Source of the DNA: Lachnospiraceae bacterium AF51-6-b8A
GTDB lineage: Bacteria > Bacillota > Clostridia > Lachnospirales > Lachnospiraceae
Length of the DNA stretch: 64,000 bases
Assembly (NCBI GenBank): GCA_027682585.1
Contig: JAQCZH010000002.1
Coordinates: 1-64,000 of the forward strand
Direction of reading: 5' to 3'
Shown: positions 1 to 9,384 of the stretch, in pieces
Layout of the letters: each line of letters starts with the position of its first letter
Numbering within the stretch: the first letter of the stretch is position 1
Made by a program: the position numbers and the translations under genes
Notes under the pieces: generated by a model
What the model saw: the letters and a program-made list of their open reading frames with translations, nothing else
What the model was told of the DNA's origin: nothing
Database searches by the model: none

Positions 1-89
1 TCTCTTAGAATCTTTCAAGGTTGTTTCATTGTTCAGTTATCAAGGTTCTTGCTGTTCGCTGGGCCTTGGCCTCATGCGACAGCGATGTA
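1..89 (-). other. Probable leader of an rRNA operon lying beyond the left edge
   Basis: Read on the minus strand, this stretch follows a strong promoter and contains ACCTTGATAACTGAACAATG at about 33-52. That is very like the conserved element found just before 16S rRNA or in the 16S-23S spacer of many Firmicutes. No open frame here looks real. The inference is that a 16S rRNA gene starts to the left of base 1, read leftwards. It could instead lead into a tRNA operon. Confidence 0.55.
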
Positions 90-118
90 AATATAAAGCT
101 TTCTCTAAAAATCGTCAA
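90..118 (-). promoter_or_regulatory. Strong sigma-A promoter, rRNA type
   Basis: On the minus strand TTGACG (113-118) is followed after exactly 17 bases by TATATT (90-95). The bases just upstream are rich in A tracts, as in an UP element. The spacing, the A-rich upstream region and the rRNA-like leader that follows fit a stable-RNA promoter firing leftwards out of the window. Confidence 0.65.
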
Positions 119-432
119 GAACTTTTTCCAAGTTTTTCAGCTTTTTTTGTCCCTCTTTTTTCAGCTACAAGATCTTGTATTTCTACTGATCTTCTATCCG
201 CAATTTTTTCTTTCTCTCATGAACAGATGTATTTTGCACTGACTCGGACCGCGACACTTAGATCTGCCCATTCTATGAACGCCTCAACATAAAAAGATAC
301 TGGCATACCGTGGAATACCTAAATCCACCCTAACACAGCATTGGAGCGGGTTCCCGAAGGATCCCGCCCCAACAGCCGCAATCATGGTTATACTGCGCGT
401 ATATTCATACCGTACTCATACAACAGGGATAC
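119..432. other. Intergenic region without a gene
   Basis: No coding frame here has a convincing start or family resemblance. The only clear structure is a GC-rich hairpin at 344-374, listed separately, just downstream of the lemA stop. The rest is AT-rich spacer upstream of the minus-strand stable-RNA promoter. Confidence 0.6.
344..374. repeat. GC-rich palindromic element, copy A
   Basis: An imperfect 31-base palindrome whose arms are GCGGG and CCCGC, ending in CCCCAACA. It matches the element at 51733-51763 at 27 of 31 positions. Both copies lie just downstream of a minus-strand gene, lemA here and flavodoxin there. Neither has a T-run, so this is a transcript-end hairpin or a dispersed repeat and not a standard terminator. 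Confidence 0.5.
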
Positions 433-984
433 TCAATCCATATTGTAATCCAGGTCCTTTAAATCTTTCTTTCCCTCAGTATCCTCCTCCAGGAAATCGA
501 ACTTGCGCATGCCCTTGCACCCGGCGACTACTGAAGTCGGGAAGCTGACAATGGCCTGGTTGATCACACGCACGTTGCTGTTGACGATGCGCTTTGAAGC
601 AGCGAGTTCATCATTTTCACTGGCGATCTCCTTCTGCAGAGTCAGAAACTGCTGAGAGGACATCAGATCCGGATAGTTCTCCGCTACCGCGCGAATCTGA
701 CTCAGCACATCATTCTGATTTGCCATGGCGCGGTTCGTCTCCTGAATGCTGGCTGACTGACGCAGACCGACTAACTCTGTGAAAACCTTCTCCTCGTGCT
801 TGGCATAGGCCTTAGCGACCTTCAGCATCTCAGAGATGGTGTCATAGCGCTTGGCCAGCGTGATATCAACCGTCTTCTTCGATTCCTCGATAGAGACAAC
901 ATAGCGATTCAGCCGATTGCTCTGACCGATAAACCAGCCGATAATAATGACTGCTGCAAGGATAACGACAACTGCAAAAACCAT
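433..984 (-). CDS. lemA: LemA family protein
   Basis: A 183-residue protein with one N-terminal membrane segment (about residues 2-19) followed by a long helical region, the standard layout of LemA. The stretch NRLNRYVVSIEESKKTVD and the later helix around residues 120-160 are typical. LemA proteins are membrane-tethered helical-bundle proteins of unclear biochemical role. The start is set by GAAAGGAG seven bases before ATG. The upstream neighbour is a DUF3137 membrane protein, a pairing seen often for LemA and probably one transcript. Family assignment is firm, function is not known. Confidence 0.88.
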   Translation of the reverse strand: MVFAVVVILAAVIIIGWFIGQSNRLNRYVVSIEESKKTVDITLAKRYDTISEMLKVAKAYAKHEEKVFTELVGLRQSASIQETNRAMANQNDVLSQIRAVAENYPDLMSSQQFLTLQKEIASENDELAASKRIVNSNVRVINQAIVSFPTSVVAGCKGMRKFDFLEEDTEGKKDLKDLDYNMD

Positions 985-1056
985 TTTAAACTCCTTTCAT
1001 ACATCTGACACCGGCCGATGACCGATTCTCTTTCCCTTCGGCAGGATGGGCATCTG

Positions 1057-2073
1057 TCACTGAAAAATCGCCGTGAAGCTCTGGATAAAATCTATCTCGC
1101 CCCGCAGCTTCTTGTACTCCTCCATCAAAGAGAGATGGTCGATCTCCTCCAAAGTCCTGGGAAGAGGGAAAATATCACGGTCCGTATAGCGGGAAATATA
1201 GAGCTCGTGATCCTCGATATAGATGGCCGTCTGGCTCTGAGATATATTCTTGTCGAACCAGTCCAGCACGGTCGGATTGAGGAAATTTCGCGCCGCAAGC
1301 TCATCCGTGCAGTATATATTGTAATTCTCGTTATGGCGAATATCCTCCGTGTCAATCTTCATCTCACCGGCACGGGTTCCGGGATAATCCTGCACTTCGC
1401 GTTTTAAAAAAGCGCTTGTCCTCGTCGGGACGACACGGATATGCCCGTCAAATGCTCCGGAAAAACGCATCTGATAGACCTGACCCCGAAAATCCTGTAC
1501 CGTCTCGGTCGTTTGGTGCTTCCCGTCGCTGCTGGTTCTCTCCTCCGTGTGATAGGCATAAACATTGGCCACAGCCAGGTCGCTCTCATTGTGAAAGGAT
1601 ATCTGGCGATAGCTCTTGTAAGTTCTGGAGCTCGGGATCACTGATCTGATCGCGTCAAGAGGAAAATCCGAGTTGACGCTGATCTCTCCCTCCGGGAAAA
1701 TCTCCTTGACAATCGGATTGAGCATATTCTCAACATAGAGATGCTCGTTGTCCTCCTTAGCTCCGCCAAAGAGCTCCTGGCGCTTCTTGTATCGGGGGTA
1801 GAGAACGAAAAAGGCGATGACGGCGGCGGCGATCAACCCTTGATAGCGAAACAGCATAAATAAAAAGACACCGATAACGACACAGATGATCGTATACATC
1901 TTCCACTGGAGATTGCTGTTCATCTTCTCCCGCAGCTGTTTCAGCTTCTCCTGATAGTCCGGCGATGCCTCCAGCCGTCGAATTCGCTCCAGCTCCTCTT
2001 CCCTGTCGGATTGCATAAAATCTGATGCCACACTTCCTCCAATCTCTCTGCGAGCATTCCACAATAGAATCAT
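1057..2073 (-). CDS. DUF3137 domain membrane protein
   Basis: A 338-residue protein. A charged helical N-terminus (EEELERIRRLEASPDYQEKL) is followed by two close membrane segments (about residues 60-95) and a large soluble domain to the C-terminus. This is the layout of DUF3137 proteins, which are commonly encoded beside lemA, as here. The start is uncertain. ATG at 2073 has AAGGAA five bases upstream; a GTG at 2031 follows GGAGG closely and an ATG lies at 2016. An ATG-initiated frame running from 2154 has no ribosome site. The function is unknown; a membrane-linked role with LemA is an inference. Confidence 0.7.
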   Translation of the reverse strand: MILLWNARREIGGSVASDFMQSDREEELERIRRLEASPDYQEKLKQLREKMNSNLQWKMYTIICVVIGVFLFMLFRYQGLIAAAVIAFFVLYPRYKKRQELFGGAKEDNEHLYVENMLNPIVKEIFPEGEISVNSDFPLDAIRSVIPSSRTYKSYRQISFHNESDLAVANVYAYHTEERTSSDGKHQTTETVQDFRGQVYQMRFSGAFDGHIRVVPTRTSAFLKREVQDYPGTRAGEMKIDTEDIRHNENYNIYCTDELAARNFLNPTVLDWFDKNISQSQTAIYIEDHELYISRYTDRDIFPLPRTLEEIDHLSLMEEYKKLRGEIDFIQSFTAIFQ

Positions 2074-2224
2074 AGCATTCCTTCCAGGATTCAACAATTG
2101 CAGAAGGGCAAGACGATCTGTTTTGTCAACAGTCAAGACAGTCTGTTTTTGCATAACATCAGAGCTGCTCTATGTTACAGAATATCAGGGCAGCTCTGCT
2201 TTGATTTTCCGCGTTCCCTTCCAC

Positions 2225-3169
2225 CTATCCCAGCAGGGTCTGCAGAATGGGAATCACAATGACAAACAAGAGCGTACTGAGTGTGACGACATTCGTCGCA
2301 AATTCAACATCGCCGTCTCCCTGATTGGCCAAAATCGGCAGGACCGCCAGAGCCGGTGTTGCGGACTGGATCATAAAGGTCCTGTATTCTGCCGCGACCA
2401 TATTGGCTGCCATAAGATGCAGGACGCAGAACATGATCAGCGGAGCGACGACAAAGCGGCCCGCCAGTGTCACGATACTGTCCTTGTCAAAGCGAATCGT
2501 CTTAAAACCGGCCTTCGCGAGCACAATTCCAATATAGAGCAGGGATAAAGGCGTTGTCAGCCCCCCGATGTAATTGAGTGTGTTTGTGATCGCCGTCGGC
2601 ACCGGAATGCTCAGCAGCAGGAAGATAACCGCAACCAGAAATCCGAGCAGAGGCGCCGGCAGAAGCTTCCTCCAGTTAAAGGAGGAAGCCTTCTTTGCGC
2701 TGCCCTCCTTGCTGTCGGAGGTCATCAAATAGACGCCCAGCGTCCAGGTTGAAACCGTGTTCGTGATGTAATAGATCAGGAAATAAGCCAGTGCGTCATC
2801 TCCGAACAGGGCGATATTCAGGGGCAATCCGATGAAAATGGTGTTGGCATTCACAAAGGTATTGATGACTGTCCCTCTTCTGCCAGCCCTGACCCGGAAA
2901 AGTTTTACGCTGATAAAGGCGACAACATAACCCAGGCCAAACGCGATAAAGGTATAGAGCAGTCCACCGGAGAGCTGGATCAGCTTTGACAGGGTTAAGT
3001 ATTTCAAAACTGAGACAAAGATGGACACCGGCATGGCGACATTCATAATCAGCTTGGACAGGTCATTGCCAAAGCTGTCCTGAAACCAGCCCCGCTTCTG
3101 GAGAATGTAGCCCAGCGCAATCAAGGCGATAATTGGAATGATCGACTCAATCGAAACAAGAAATAACAT
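2225..3169 (-). CDS. mleP: AEC-family permease, probable malate transporter
   Basis: A 314-residue integral membrane protein with about ten hydrophobic segments in two halves, matching the auxin efflux carrier (AEC) family. The N-terminus PIIALIALGYILQKRGWF and the segment NANTIFIGLPLNIALFGDDAL are typical of AEC carriers. ATG at 3169 is preceded by GGAGGA at ideal spacing and lies 11 bases after the stop of the malolactic enzyme gene, so the two are one transcript. In lactic acid bacteria such as Oenococcus the AEC protein MleP imports malate for the adjacent malolactic enzyme. The substrate is inferred from that context. Confidence 0.75.
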   Translation of the reverse strand: MLFLVSIESIIPIIALIALGYILQKRGWFQDSFGNDLSKLIMNVAMPVSIFVSVLKYLTLSKLIQLSGGLLYTFIAFGLGYVVAFISVKLFRVRAGRRGTVINTFVNANTIFIGLPLNIALFGDDALAYFLIYYITNTVSTWTLGVYLMTSDSKEGSAKKASSFNWRKLLPAPLLGFLVAVIFLLLSIPVPTAITNTLNYIGGLTTPLSLLYIGIVLAKAGFKTIRFDKDSIVTLAGRFVVAPLIMFCVLHLMAANMVAAEYRTFMIQSATPALAVLPILANQGDGDVEFATNVVTLSTLLFVIVIPILQTLLG

Positions 3170-3180
3170 CGCTGCTCCTC

Positions 3181-4803
3181 CTAGTATCTGGGCTCCCACT
3201 TGAACTCGCGGACTGCCTTTCCCATATCCTTCTCCTTAGCGCGGGCCAGACCCTGCTCCTGAGCCTTCTTGGCCACAGCCTCCGCCACCTTGGTGGAAAC
3301 CTCAGGCACGTACTTAAAGGGAGGAAGTACAGGAGCGCCCTCCTGATGGATATCGGTAATCCCGCTGAGTGAGTGTGCCGCCGCACCAATCATTTCATCC
3401 GTCAAAAGACTTGCTTCAGAGGCCAGCATTCCAAGTCCTAATCCCGGATAGATCAGGGCATTATTTGCCTGTCCGATGGTGTAGTCAACCCCCTGATAGC
3501 GCACATTGGCGGATGGGATTCCGGTCGCGACAAAGGCTTTCCCTTCAGACCATTTGATCAGATTCTCCGCGCTCGCCTCTGCCAGCTTGGTCGGGTTAGA
3601 CAGGGGGAAAATAACCGGGCGATCCGTATTTGCGCACATTGCCCTGACAATTTCCTCCGTAAATCTGCCCGGCTGCGTCGATGTTCCGACCAGAATCGTC
3701 GCCTTAACCGTTTTGACTACCTGCAGCAGATCAGTCATCTGATCGGCGTTCTCGAAATCGCTGCGCTTTTGGGCAAAGGGGCGCTGCTCGGGAGTCAGAT
3801 CCTCCATGTCATCAAAGAGAAGCCCCTGCTTGTCTACCATGAAAAAGTGCTGATAGGCCTCTTCTTCTGTCAGACCATCGACCACCATCTCGCGATGGAC
3901 ACGGGCGGCAATTCCAGCTCCGGCACTTCCACCTCCAAAGCAGACATATACCTGATCCGTCAGTTTCTGCCCGGAGATCTCCATTGCTGTGAAGATCCCT
4001 CCCAGCGTCACGATACCGGTCCCCTGAATGTCGTCATTAAAGGTCGGAATGACATTTTTGTACTTGTTCAGAATATTCGCGGCGTTGCCTCGGCCGAAAT
4101 CCTCCCAGTGCAGGTAGAGCCTGGGGAAGAGTTTTTCCGCCGCTGTTACAAACTGATCGATAAAATTGTAGTAGCGATCCCCGCGAACGCGCTCGTGACG
4201 GTTTCCGAGATAGTTGGGATTTTCCGCCAGTTCTCTACGGTTGGTGCCTGCGTCGATCACAATGGGAAGAACGCTGGCCGGGTCGATGCCGGCGGCCCCT
4301 GTATAGACCATCAGCTTTCCGACGGAGATATCAACCCCGTTTGTCCCCCAGTCTCCGATGCCCAGGATCCCCTCCGCGTCAGTGACAACAATCAGGCGAA
4401 TTGCCCGGTCGCCGGCGGCATTGCGCAGGGTGCTCTCAATATTCTCCGGATGGTTGATATCCAAATAAGCCGCATACTGCGGATCCACAAAAAGATCGCT
4501 GTAGCCCTCGATGGTATCGGCGATGGTCGGGTCATAGACAATGGGATTGAATTCTTCCAGGTGCTGTGAGAACAGATAATAAAACAGGGTGCGATTGGTG
4601 TTGAAGATTTCCATCAAAAAGAGGCGTTTCTCAAGATTTGACCCCTTCGTCTGCATCTGCTGATAGGTCTGTTGCGCCTGCTCTTCAATCGTCTGCACGC
4701 GCGGAGGCAATAAGCCGATCAGCCCCAGCTTACTGCGCTCCTCCTCTGTAAATGCCGTTCCCTTATTTAAAAAGGGATTGTTTAGGATTTCATGTGCTTT
4801 CAT
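3181..4803 (-). CDS. mleS: Malolactic enzyme (NAD-dependent malic enzyme family)
   Basis: A 540-residue cytoplasmic enzyme of the malic enzyme family. Visible blocks are [38 protein letters not shown], [13 protein letters not shown] and the nucleotide-binding [10 protein letters not shown]. The N-terminus [17 protein letters not shown], the length and the internal blocks are closer to lactic acid bacterial malolactic enzymes than to ordinary malic enzymes. Those convert L-malate straight to L-lactate and CO2 with NAD+ and Mn2+ bound. The start at 4803 follows AGGAAGG. It is followed by the AEC permease. A plain NAD-malic enzyme giving pyruvate cannot be excluded without assay or a tree. Confidence 0.78.
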   Translation of the reverse strand: MKAHEILNNPFLNKGTAFTEEERSKLGLIGLLPPRVQTIEEQAQQTYQQMQTKGSNLEKRLFLMEIFNTNRTLFYYLFSQHLEEFNPIVYDPTIADTIEGYSDLFVDPQYAAYLDINHPENIESTLRNAAGDRAIRLIVVTDAEGILGIGDWGTNGVDISVGKLMVYTGAAGIDPASVLPIVIDAGTNRRELAENPNYLGNRHERVRGDRYYNFIDQFVTAAEKLFPRLYLHWEDFGRGNAANILNKYKNVIPTFNDDIQGTGIVTLGGIFTAMEISGQKLTDQVYVCFGGGSAGAGIAARVHREMVVDGLTEEEAYQHFFMVDKQGLLFDDMEDLTPEQRPFAQKRSDFENADQMTDLLQVVKTVKATILVGTSTQPGRFTEEIVRAMCANTDRPVIFPLSNPTKLAEASAENLIKWSEGKAFVATGIPSANVRYQGVDYTIGQANNALIYPGLGLGMLASEASLLTDEMIGAAAHSLSGITDIHQEGAPVLPPFKYVPEVSTKVAEAVAKKAQEQGLARAKEKDMGKAVREFKWEPRY

Positions 4804-4861
4804 ATCTGCCTTCCTTTCTTGAACGCTGAAAAACATGTTCCCGACATCTTTTTTCTAACAG

Positions 4862-6241
4862 CTACATCATAGCAGATGGAAGAATCGCGCGCATGGCCTC
4901 CTGCACATTTTCGACTCCGACCAGGTCCAGCTGACTGTATTTCCCGCGAATTCCGCTCAGATTAACCTTTGGCATGATAACCCTGGAAAAGCCAAGTTTA
5001 GCCGCCTCGGCAATTCTCTGGTCTGCCAGATTGACGGCGCGGACCTCGCCGGACAGTCCCACCTCCCCAAAGCAGATGAGATCATCAGGAACAGGCATTT
5101 CCTTATAGGAGGAAATGATGGCCAGGACAATTCCCAGATCAACCGCCGGCTCATTCATGCGAATGCCCCCGGCGATATTGATATAGGCGTCGGACTCGGC
5201 CAGCCGCAGCCCAGCCCTCTTCTCGATGACCGCCATCAGCAGATTGACCCGGTTGTAGTCGCATCCGGCGGCCGTGCGGCGGGGCATATTGAAGTTGCTG
5301 TGGCAGACCAGAGCCTGAATCTCCACCAGAATAGGTCTGGTCCCCTCAATGGAACAGGCCACCACAGAACCGGAGGCCCCCTTGGGCTTCCCATTCAGCA
5401 TAAAAGCCGAGGGATTGGCCACCTCCTGCAGGCCGTTTTGACACATTTCAAAGACGCCGATCTCATCTGTAGAGCCAAAGCGGTTTTTCACCCCGCGCAG
5501 GACGCGATAAGCCGCGTGGCGGTCTCCCTCAAAATACAGAACCGTATCCACCATGTGCTCAAGAACACGGGGACCGGCCACAAGTCCCTCCTTGGTCACA
5601 TGCCCTACAATGAATACGGTGATATTCATCCCCTTGGCGATCTGCATCAGAACTGCCGTGGATTCTCTGACCTGAGAAACCGATCCCGGCGCGGAGCCGA
5701 CGGTCTCACTGTACATTGTCTGAATGGAGTCGATCACAAGCACCCTGGGGCGGCTGCGATCAATCACAGAGCGAATAATGTCCAGGTTGGTCTCACAGAG
5801 AAGGGAGAGCTGATCGTCAAATGTCCCCATGCGGTCGGCGCGGATCTTAATCTGCTGCAGGGATTCTTCCCCCGACACATAGAGGACATCCACCTTTCTG
5901 CTGCAGAGATTGCGGCAGACCTGCAATAGCAGGGTTGACTTCCCGATTCCCGGATCCCCTCCCACCAGAACCATGGACCCCTGGACAATACCACCGCCAA
6001 GAACCCGATCCAACTCAGGCATACCTGAAGAAATCCGTTTTTCATCCGAAGAAATAATCTCAGACAGATGTGTGGGTCTGACATCTCTTTTCTCTCTTTG
6101 AGCCTTGGATGAGGTCTTCTCAACAACCTCTTCGACGAAGCTGTTCCAGGCGCCGCAGACCGGACACTGTCCCAGCCACTTTGGAGACTCATTGCCGCAC
6201 TCCTGGCAGAAATATACGGTTTTACTTCCCTTTGCAGCCAT
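4862..6241 (-). CDS. radA: DNA repair protein RadA (Sms)
   Basis: A 459-residue RecA-like ATPase that promotes branch migration and recombination intermediate processing. Ordered features are a C4 zinc finger (Cys12, Cys15, Cys26, Cys29), Walker A GDPGIGKST at 95-103, the RadA-specific KNRFG motif at 252-256 and the C-terminal Lon-protease-like domain with YINIAGG. Length is normal for the family. It is followed 58 bases later by mleS, and no clear terminator separates them. Confidence 0.96.
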   Translation of the reverse strand: MAAKGSKTVYFCQECGNESPKWLGQCPVCGAWNSFVEEVVEKTSSKAQREKRDVRPTHLSEIISSDEKRISSGMPELDRVLGGGIVQGSMVLVGGDPGIGKSTLLLQVCRNLCSRKVDVLYVSGEESLQQIKIRADRMGTFDDQLSLLCETNLDIIRSVIDRSRPRVLVIDSIQTMYSETVGSAPGSVSQVRESTAVLMQIAKGMNITVFIVGHVTKEGLVAGPRVLEHMVDTVLYFEGDRHAAYRVLRGVKNRFGSTDEIGVFEMCQNGLQEVANPSAFMLNGKPKGASGSVVACSIEGTRPILVEIQALVCHSNFNMPRRTAAGCDYNRVNLLMAVIEKRAGLRLAESDAYINIAGGIRMNEPAVDLGIVLAIISSYKEMPVPDDLICFGEVGLSGEVRAVNLADQRIAEAAKLGFSRVIMPKVNLSGIRGKYSQLDLVGVENVQEAMRAILPSAMM

Positions 6242-6325
6242 CTTTCATTCCTCATCATCAAAAACAGGGGCTCGCTTAAGCTCTTTTTTATTTACGCAAG
6301 CGGGCATTCTGTTGTCATGAACAAA

Positions 6326-6360
6326 CAGAGCACTGATCTTTTGTGGAGATCGGTGCTCTG
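6326..6360 (-). terminator. Rho-independent terminator
   Basis: Minus-strand CAGAGCAC and GTGCTCTG arms, extended by CGATCT/AGATCA, form a stem of about 13 pairs with one mismatch. TTTGTT follows. It ends the transcript of the gene that stops at 6400 and separates it from radA. Confidence 0.75.
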
Positions 6361-6399
6361 CTCATCATCTTCTTCTCACGGGAAGGCCTCTTGCTTGTC

Positions 6400-6804
6400 T
6401 TATGCCTTCCTGACCACTACCTCGACTTTGTCCTTAGCCTCAAGCTCTGCGGACAGGGTTAACTTCCCGCCCAGATTGGTCTTCATGGAACCGGCATCCT
6501 TTCCGTCGATCTGAATGTCATACTGGCATCCCGCTTCCAAACCCAAAGTGATCTCCGCGTCCTGGGGACCAGAGACCGTGAAGCTGACCTGGTCAGCGGC
6601 CACCCGCATATGCTCCACATTCGTCCCGGGGACAGACTCATAGGCAAACAACCCATTGCGCTCCAGCTTGGTAATCTCTCCCCAGGTCTTCACCTTATAG
6701 ATGTCCCCTTCCACCTTGAAATCATCCTGCTTGGACTTCTCCCTCAAGCTGGCATCTCCAAAACTGATGCTTCCATCCTCTTCCACTCGAATCAGTGCAG
6801 ACAT
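6400..6804 (-). CDS. Small conserved protein, often labelled endosialidase-like
   Basis: A 134-residue soluble protein, probably all beta, with no signal peptide. It contains EEDGSISFGD near the N-terminus, VKTWGEITKLERNGLFAYES in the middle and TNLGGKLTLSAEL near the C-terminus. I recognise these as a small Clostridia family that databases sometimes call endosialidase chain. Nothing here supports a catalytic sialidase: there are no Asp-box repeats and the protein is far too short. ATG at 6804 follows a weak AGG. It stands between clpC and a terminator, about 85 bases after clpC, so it may be co-transcribed with clpC. Function is unknown. Confidence 0.65.
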   Translation of the reverse strand: MSALIRVEEDGSISFGDASLREKSKQDDFKVEGDIYKVKTWGEITKLERNGLFAYESVPGTNVEHMRVAADQVSFTVSGPQDAEITLGLEAGCQYDIQIDGKDAGSMKTNLGGKLTLSAELEAKDKVEVVVRKA

Positions 6805-6888
6805 AATACCTAGCCTTTCTTTAAAATAATCCCTGATCTGATTATAGCCAAGCCCAGGAGCAATTTCCAACGAATTCAGGGACTTTTC

Positions 6889-9324
6889 TCAGGCATTTTC
6901 AAATACGATCCTGCCCTTGTGAACCGTGATCACAAGCGGTCTTGTGCGGTCAATCTTACCGGACAGCAGCGCATCTGCCAGCCCATCTTCCAGTTCCGAT
7001 TGCATCTTACGGCGCAGGGGACGAGCACCATACTTGGGCTCATAGGCCTTCTCAACAATATATTTTCTGACGGAATCACGAATCCTGACTTCCAGATCCA
7101 TCTGTTCTCTGCACCTCTTTATCAGTTCTCCTGTCATGATAGATACGATCTTCTTCATATCTGTCTTCGTCAGCATACGGAAGACGATGATCTCATCAAT
7201 TCGATTGAGAAATTCAGGCTTGAAGAGACGCTTGAGTTCCTCCATGACACCTGATTTCATATGTTCATAGTCCTGTGTCACCGACTCCACCGCTCCAAAA
7301 CCCAGTTTCTTTGGATCCACAATTCTCTGGGCTCCGGCATTGGAGGTCATAATAATAATGGTGTTTTTAAAGTCCACTTTACGGCCTTGAGAATCCGTCA
7401 CGTGTCCGTCATCTAAAATTTGCAGGAGGATATTGAATACATCCGGATGGGCCTTTTCAATCTCATCAAAAAGGATGACAGAGTAGGGGTTACGACGGAC
7501 CTTCTCAGAGAGCTGTCCTCCCTCCTCATATCCTACGTAGCCCGGAGGAGAACCAATCATTTTAGCCACACTCTGCTTCTCCATATACTCGGTCATATCC
7601 ACACGTATCATGGCATCTTCCGTTCCGAAGACCGCCTCGGCCAAGGCCTTGGAGACCTCTGTTTTACCAACCCCGGTCGGTCCCAGAAAGAGGAAGGATC
7701 CGATTGGCTTACCGGGATCTTTCAGCCCCAGGCGACCGCGGCGAACGGCCTTAGCAACCGCTTCCACCGCTTCTTCCTGGCCAATCACCCGCTGATGCAT
7801 AATCGCTTCCAGCCTGCGCAGGCGACTGGCCTCTGACTGGCCAAGCCTGGAGACTGGGATTTTGGTCCACTCGGCGACAAGTTCTGCGACCGCATTCTCC
7901 GTCAGGACCCGCTTCTTCCTGGCAGAACCTCTCTTTTGACGCTTTTGAGCTGCCTTGAGATCTGCCCGGGTCTTCTCTGACTCTTCCCGGAGCTCTCTTG
8001 CCTTCTTCATGTCTCCTGCCTTCAGGGCCTCAAGAAGATCTCTCTCCTGCTGCGCCAGAGCCTCTTCCATCTGACAGAGGATCGGGCCGCTCTTGTCGTT
8101 AATTAAGCGCATCCGGGCCGCCGCCTCATCCATCAGGTCGATTGCCTTATCCGGCAGGAAGCGGTCACTGATATAGCGGGAAGCGAAATGCACACAGGCA
8201 TGGACAGCTTCCGGACTGATACTGACCTTGTGATGCCGCTCGTAAAGGGGACGTATCCCATCTAAAATCGCGACAGTCTCCTCCTCACTGGGTTCTTCTA
8301 CTATCACCGGCTGAAAGCGACGCTCCAGCGCCGCATCCTTTTCAATATGTTTGCGATACTCCGCAATCGTTGTGGCACCGATCAGCTGAATTTCCCCACG
8401 AGCCATAGCCGGCTTTAACATATTTGAAGCATCAATCGCCCCTTCCGCACCGCCTGCACCGATCAAAGTGTGAATCTCATCAATAAAAAGGACAACATCT
8501 CCGGCACTGATCACCTCGGCGATAACGCCCTTGATCCTCTCCTCGAACTCCCCACGATACTTGGAACCGGCTACCATACCAGATAAATCCAGGGAGAGCA
8601 GCCGTTTGTGGCGCACACTGTCCGGAACTGATTCTGTGACGATACGCTGAGCCAATCCCTCGACAATTGCAGTCTTCCCAACTCCCGGCTCTCCAATCAG
8701 GCAGGGATTATTCTTACTGCGGCGGCTCAGAACACAAATCAGACGACGAATCTCATCATCTCTTCCAATTACCGGATCCAGTTGTCCCTGCGCTGCCATA
8801 GCCGTCAAGTCTCTGGAATATTTCTCCAGAACAGATTCTGTCTGCGCGTTTTCAGCATTTCCCCTGGCCGCCAGTTCCTCCCGGTATATCTCCCCATCCT
8901 CACCCATTGCGGTAATGATGTCTGCAAAGAGCTTCTGCGGATCAACATCTACAGCATTTAAAAGGCGGGATGCTGCGCAGTCAGGCATACGAATCATAGC
9001 GACAAGCAGATGCTCCGTCCCGATTTCCTCCGCGCGGCTGGTGTTGGCCTCCAGCTGCGCTTCTTCCAGCAGCTGATCCAACTTGGGTGTATTGCCATCC
9101 CGCTCTGCGACCGCAGTTCCCTCCCCCCTGATGATCAGTTCCTGCATCAGGCTGATCAGGCGATTCTCATCTACCTTCTGCTCCTGCAAAGCCATGGCAG
9201 ACAGGGTCTTATCATGCAGAAGTCCCAGGAGCAGATGTTCCGTCCCGATATAGTGATGTCCCAAACGCCTGGAGATTCGCTTGGCATAATCCAGTGCAGC
9301 TTGAGCCTGTGGGGTAAATTTCAT
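6889..9324 (-). CDS. clpC: ATP-dependent Clp protease ATP-binding subunit ClpC
   Basis: An 811-residue Hsp100 unfoldase that feeds substrates to ClpP. Order: an N-terminal double repeat (residues 1-140, starting [12 protein letters not shown]), first AAA+ module with GEPGVGKT near residue 211, a central coiled-coil M domain, a second AAA+ module with GPTGVGKT near residue 545 and [14 protein letters not shown], and a C-terminal domain. ATG at 9324 follows GAGGT; an upstream ATG at 9345 has no good site. Neither ctsR nor mcsAB is next to it, unlike in Bacillus. The start lies only 20 bases after a hairpin terminator, so transcription probably depends on read-through of that element. Confidence 0.94.
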   Translation of the reverse strand: MKFTPQAQAALDYAKRISRRLGHHYIGTEHLLLGLLHDKTLSAMALQEQKVDENRLISLMQELIIRGEGTAVAERDGNTPKLDQLLEEAQLEANTSRAEEIGTEHLLVAMIRMPDCAASRLLNAVDVDPQKLFADIITAMGEDGEIYREELAARGNAENAQTESVLEKYSRDLTAMAAQGQLDPVIGRDDEIRRLICVLSRRSKNNPCLIGEPGVGKTAIVEGLAQRIVTESVPDSVRHKRLLSLDLSGMVAGSKYRGEFEERIKGVIAEVISAGDVVLFIDEIHTLIGAGGAEGAIDASNMLKPAMARGEIQLIGATTIAEYRKHIEKDAALERRFQPVIVEEPSEEETVAILDGIRPLYERHHKVSISPEAVHACVHFASRYISDRFLPDKAIDLMDEAAARMRLINDKSGPILCQMEEALAQQERDLLEALKAGDMKKARELREESEKTRADLKAAQKRQKRGSARKKRVLTENAVAELVAEWTKIPVSRLGQSEASRLRRLEAIMHQRVIGQEEAVEAVAKAVRRGRLGLKDPGKPIGSFLFLGPTGVGKTEVSKALAEAVFGTEDAMIRVDMTEYMEKQSVAKMIGSPPGYVGYEEGGQLSEKVRRNPYSVILFDEIEKAHPDVFNILLQILDDGHVTDSQGRKVDFKNTIIIMTSNAGAQRIVDPKKLGFGAVESVTQDYEHMKSGVMEELKRLFKPEFLNRIDEIIVFRMLTKTDMKKIVSIMTGELIKRCREQMDLEVRIRDSVRKYIVEKAYEPKYGARPLRRKMQSELEDGLADALLSGKIDRTRPLVITVHKGRIVFENA

Positions 9325-9343
9325 CTCAACCTCATTTTCTGTC

Positions 9344-9378
9344 AAAAGAGAGCGCGCTGATTATGATCAGACGCGCTC
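9344..9378 (-). terminator. Hairpin terminator or attenuator between secreted-protein gene and clpC
   Basis: Minus-strand GAGCGCG and CGCGCTC arms, continued by CTGAT/ATCAG, form a near-perfect stem of about 12 pairs. TCTCTTTT follows. The T-run is short, and clpC starts only about 20 bases later, leaving no space for a promoter after it. It may be a leaky terminator that sets the level of clpC. Confidence 0.65.
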
Positions 9379-9384
9379 CCTAGC

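Noticed and set aside
21..292. Two short plus-strand frames at the left edge
   Set aside because: They lie opposite the inferred rRNA promoter and leader, lack ribosome sites and have low-complexity Phe/Leu/Ser content.
9346..9384. CtsR or CIRCE control site directly before clpC
   Set aside because: Only a hairpin and T-run fit in this short gap; no operator match was seen.
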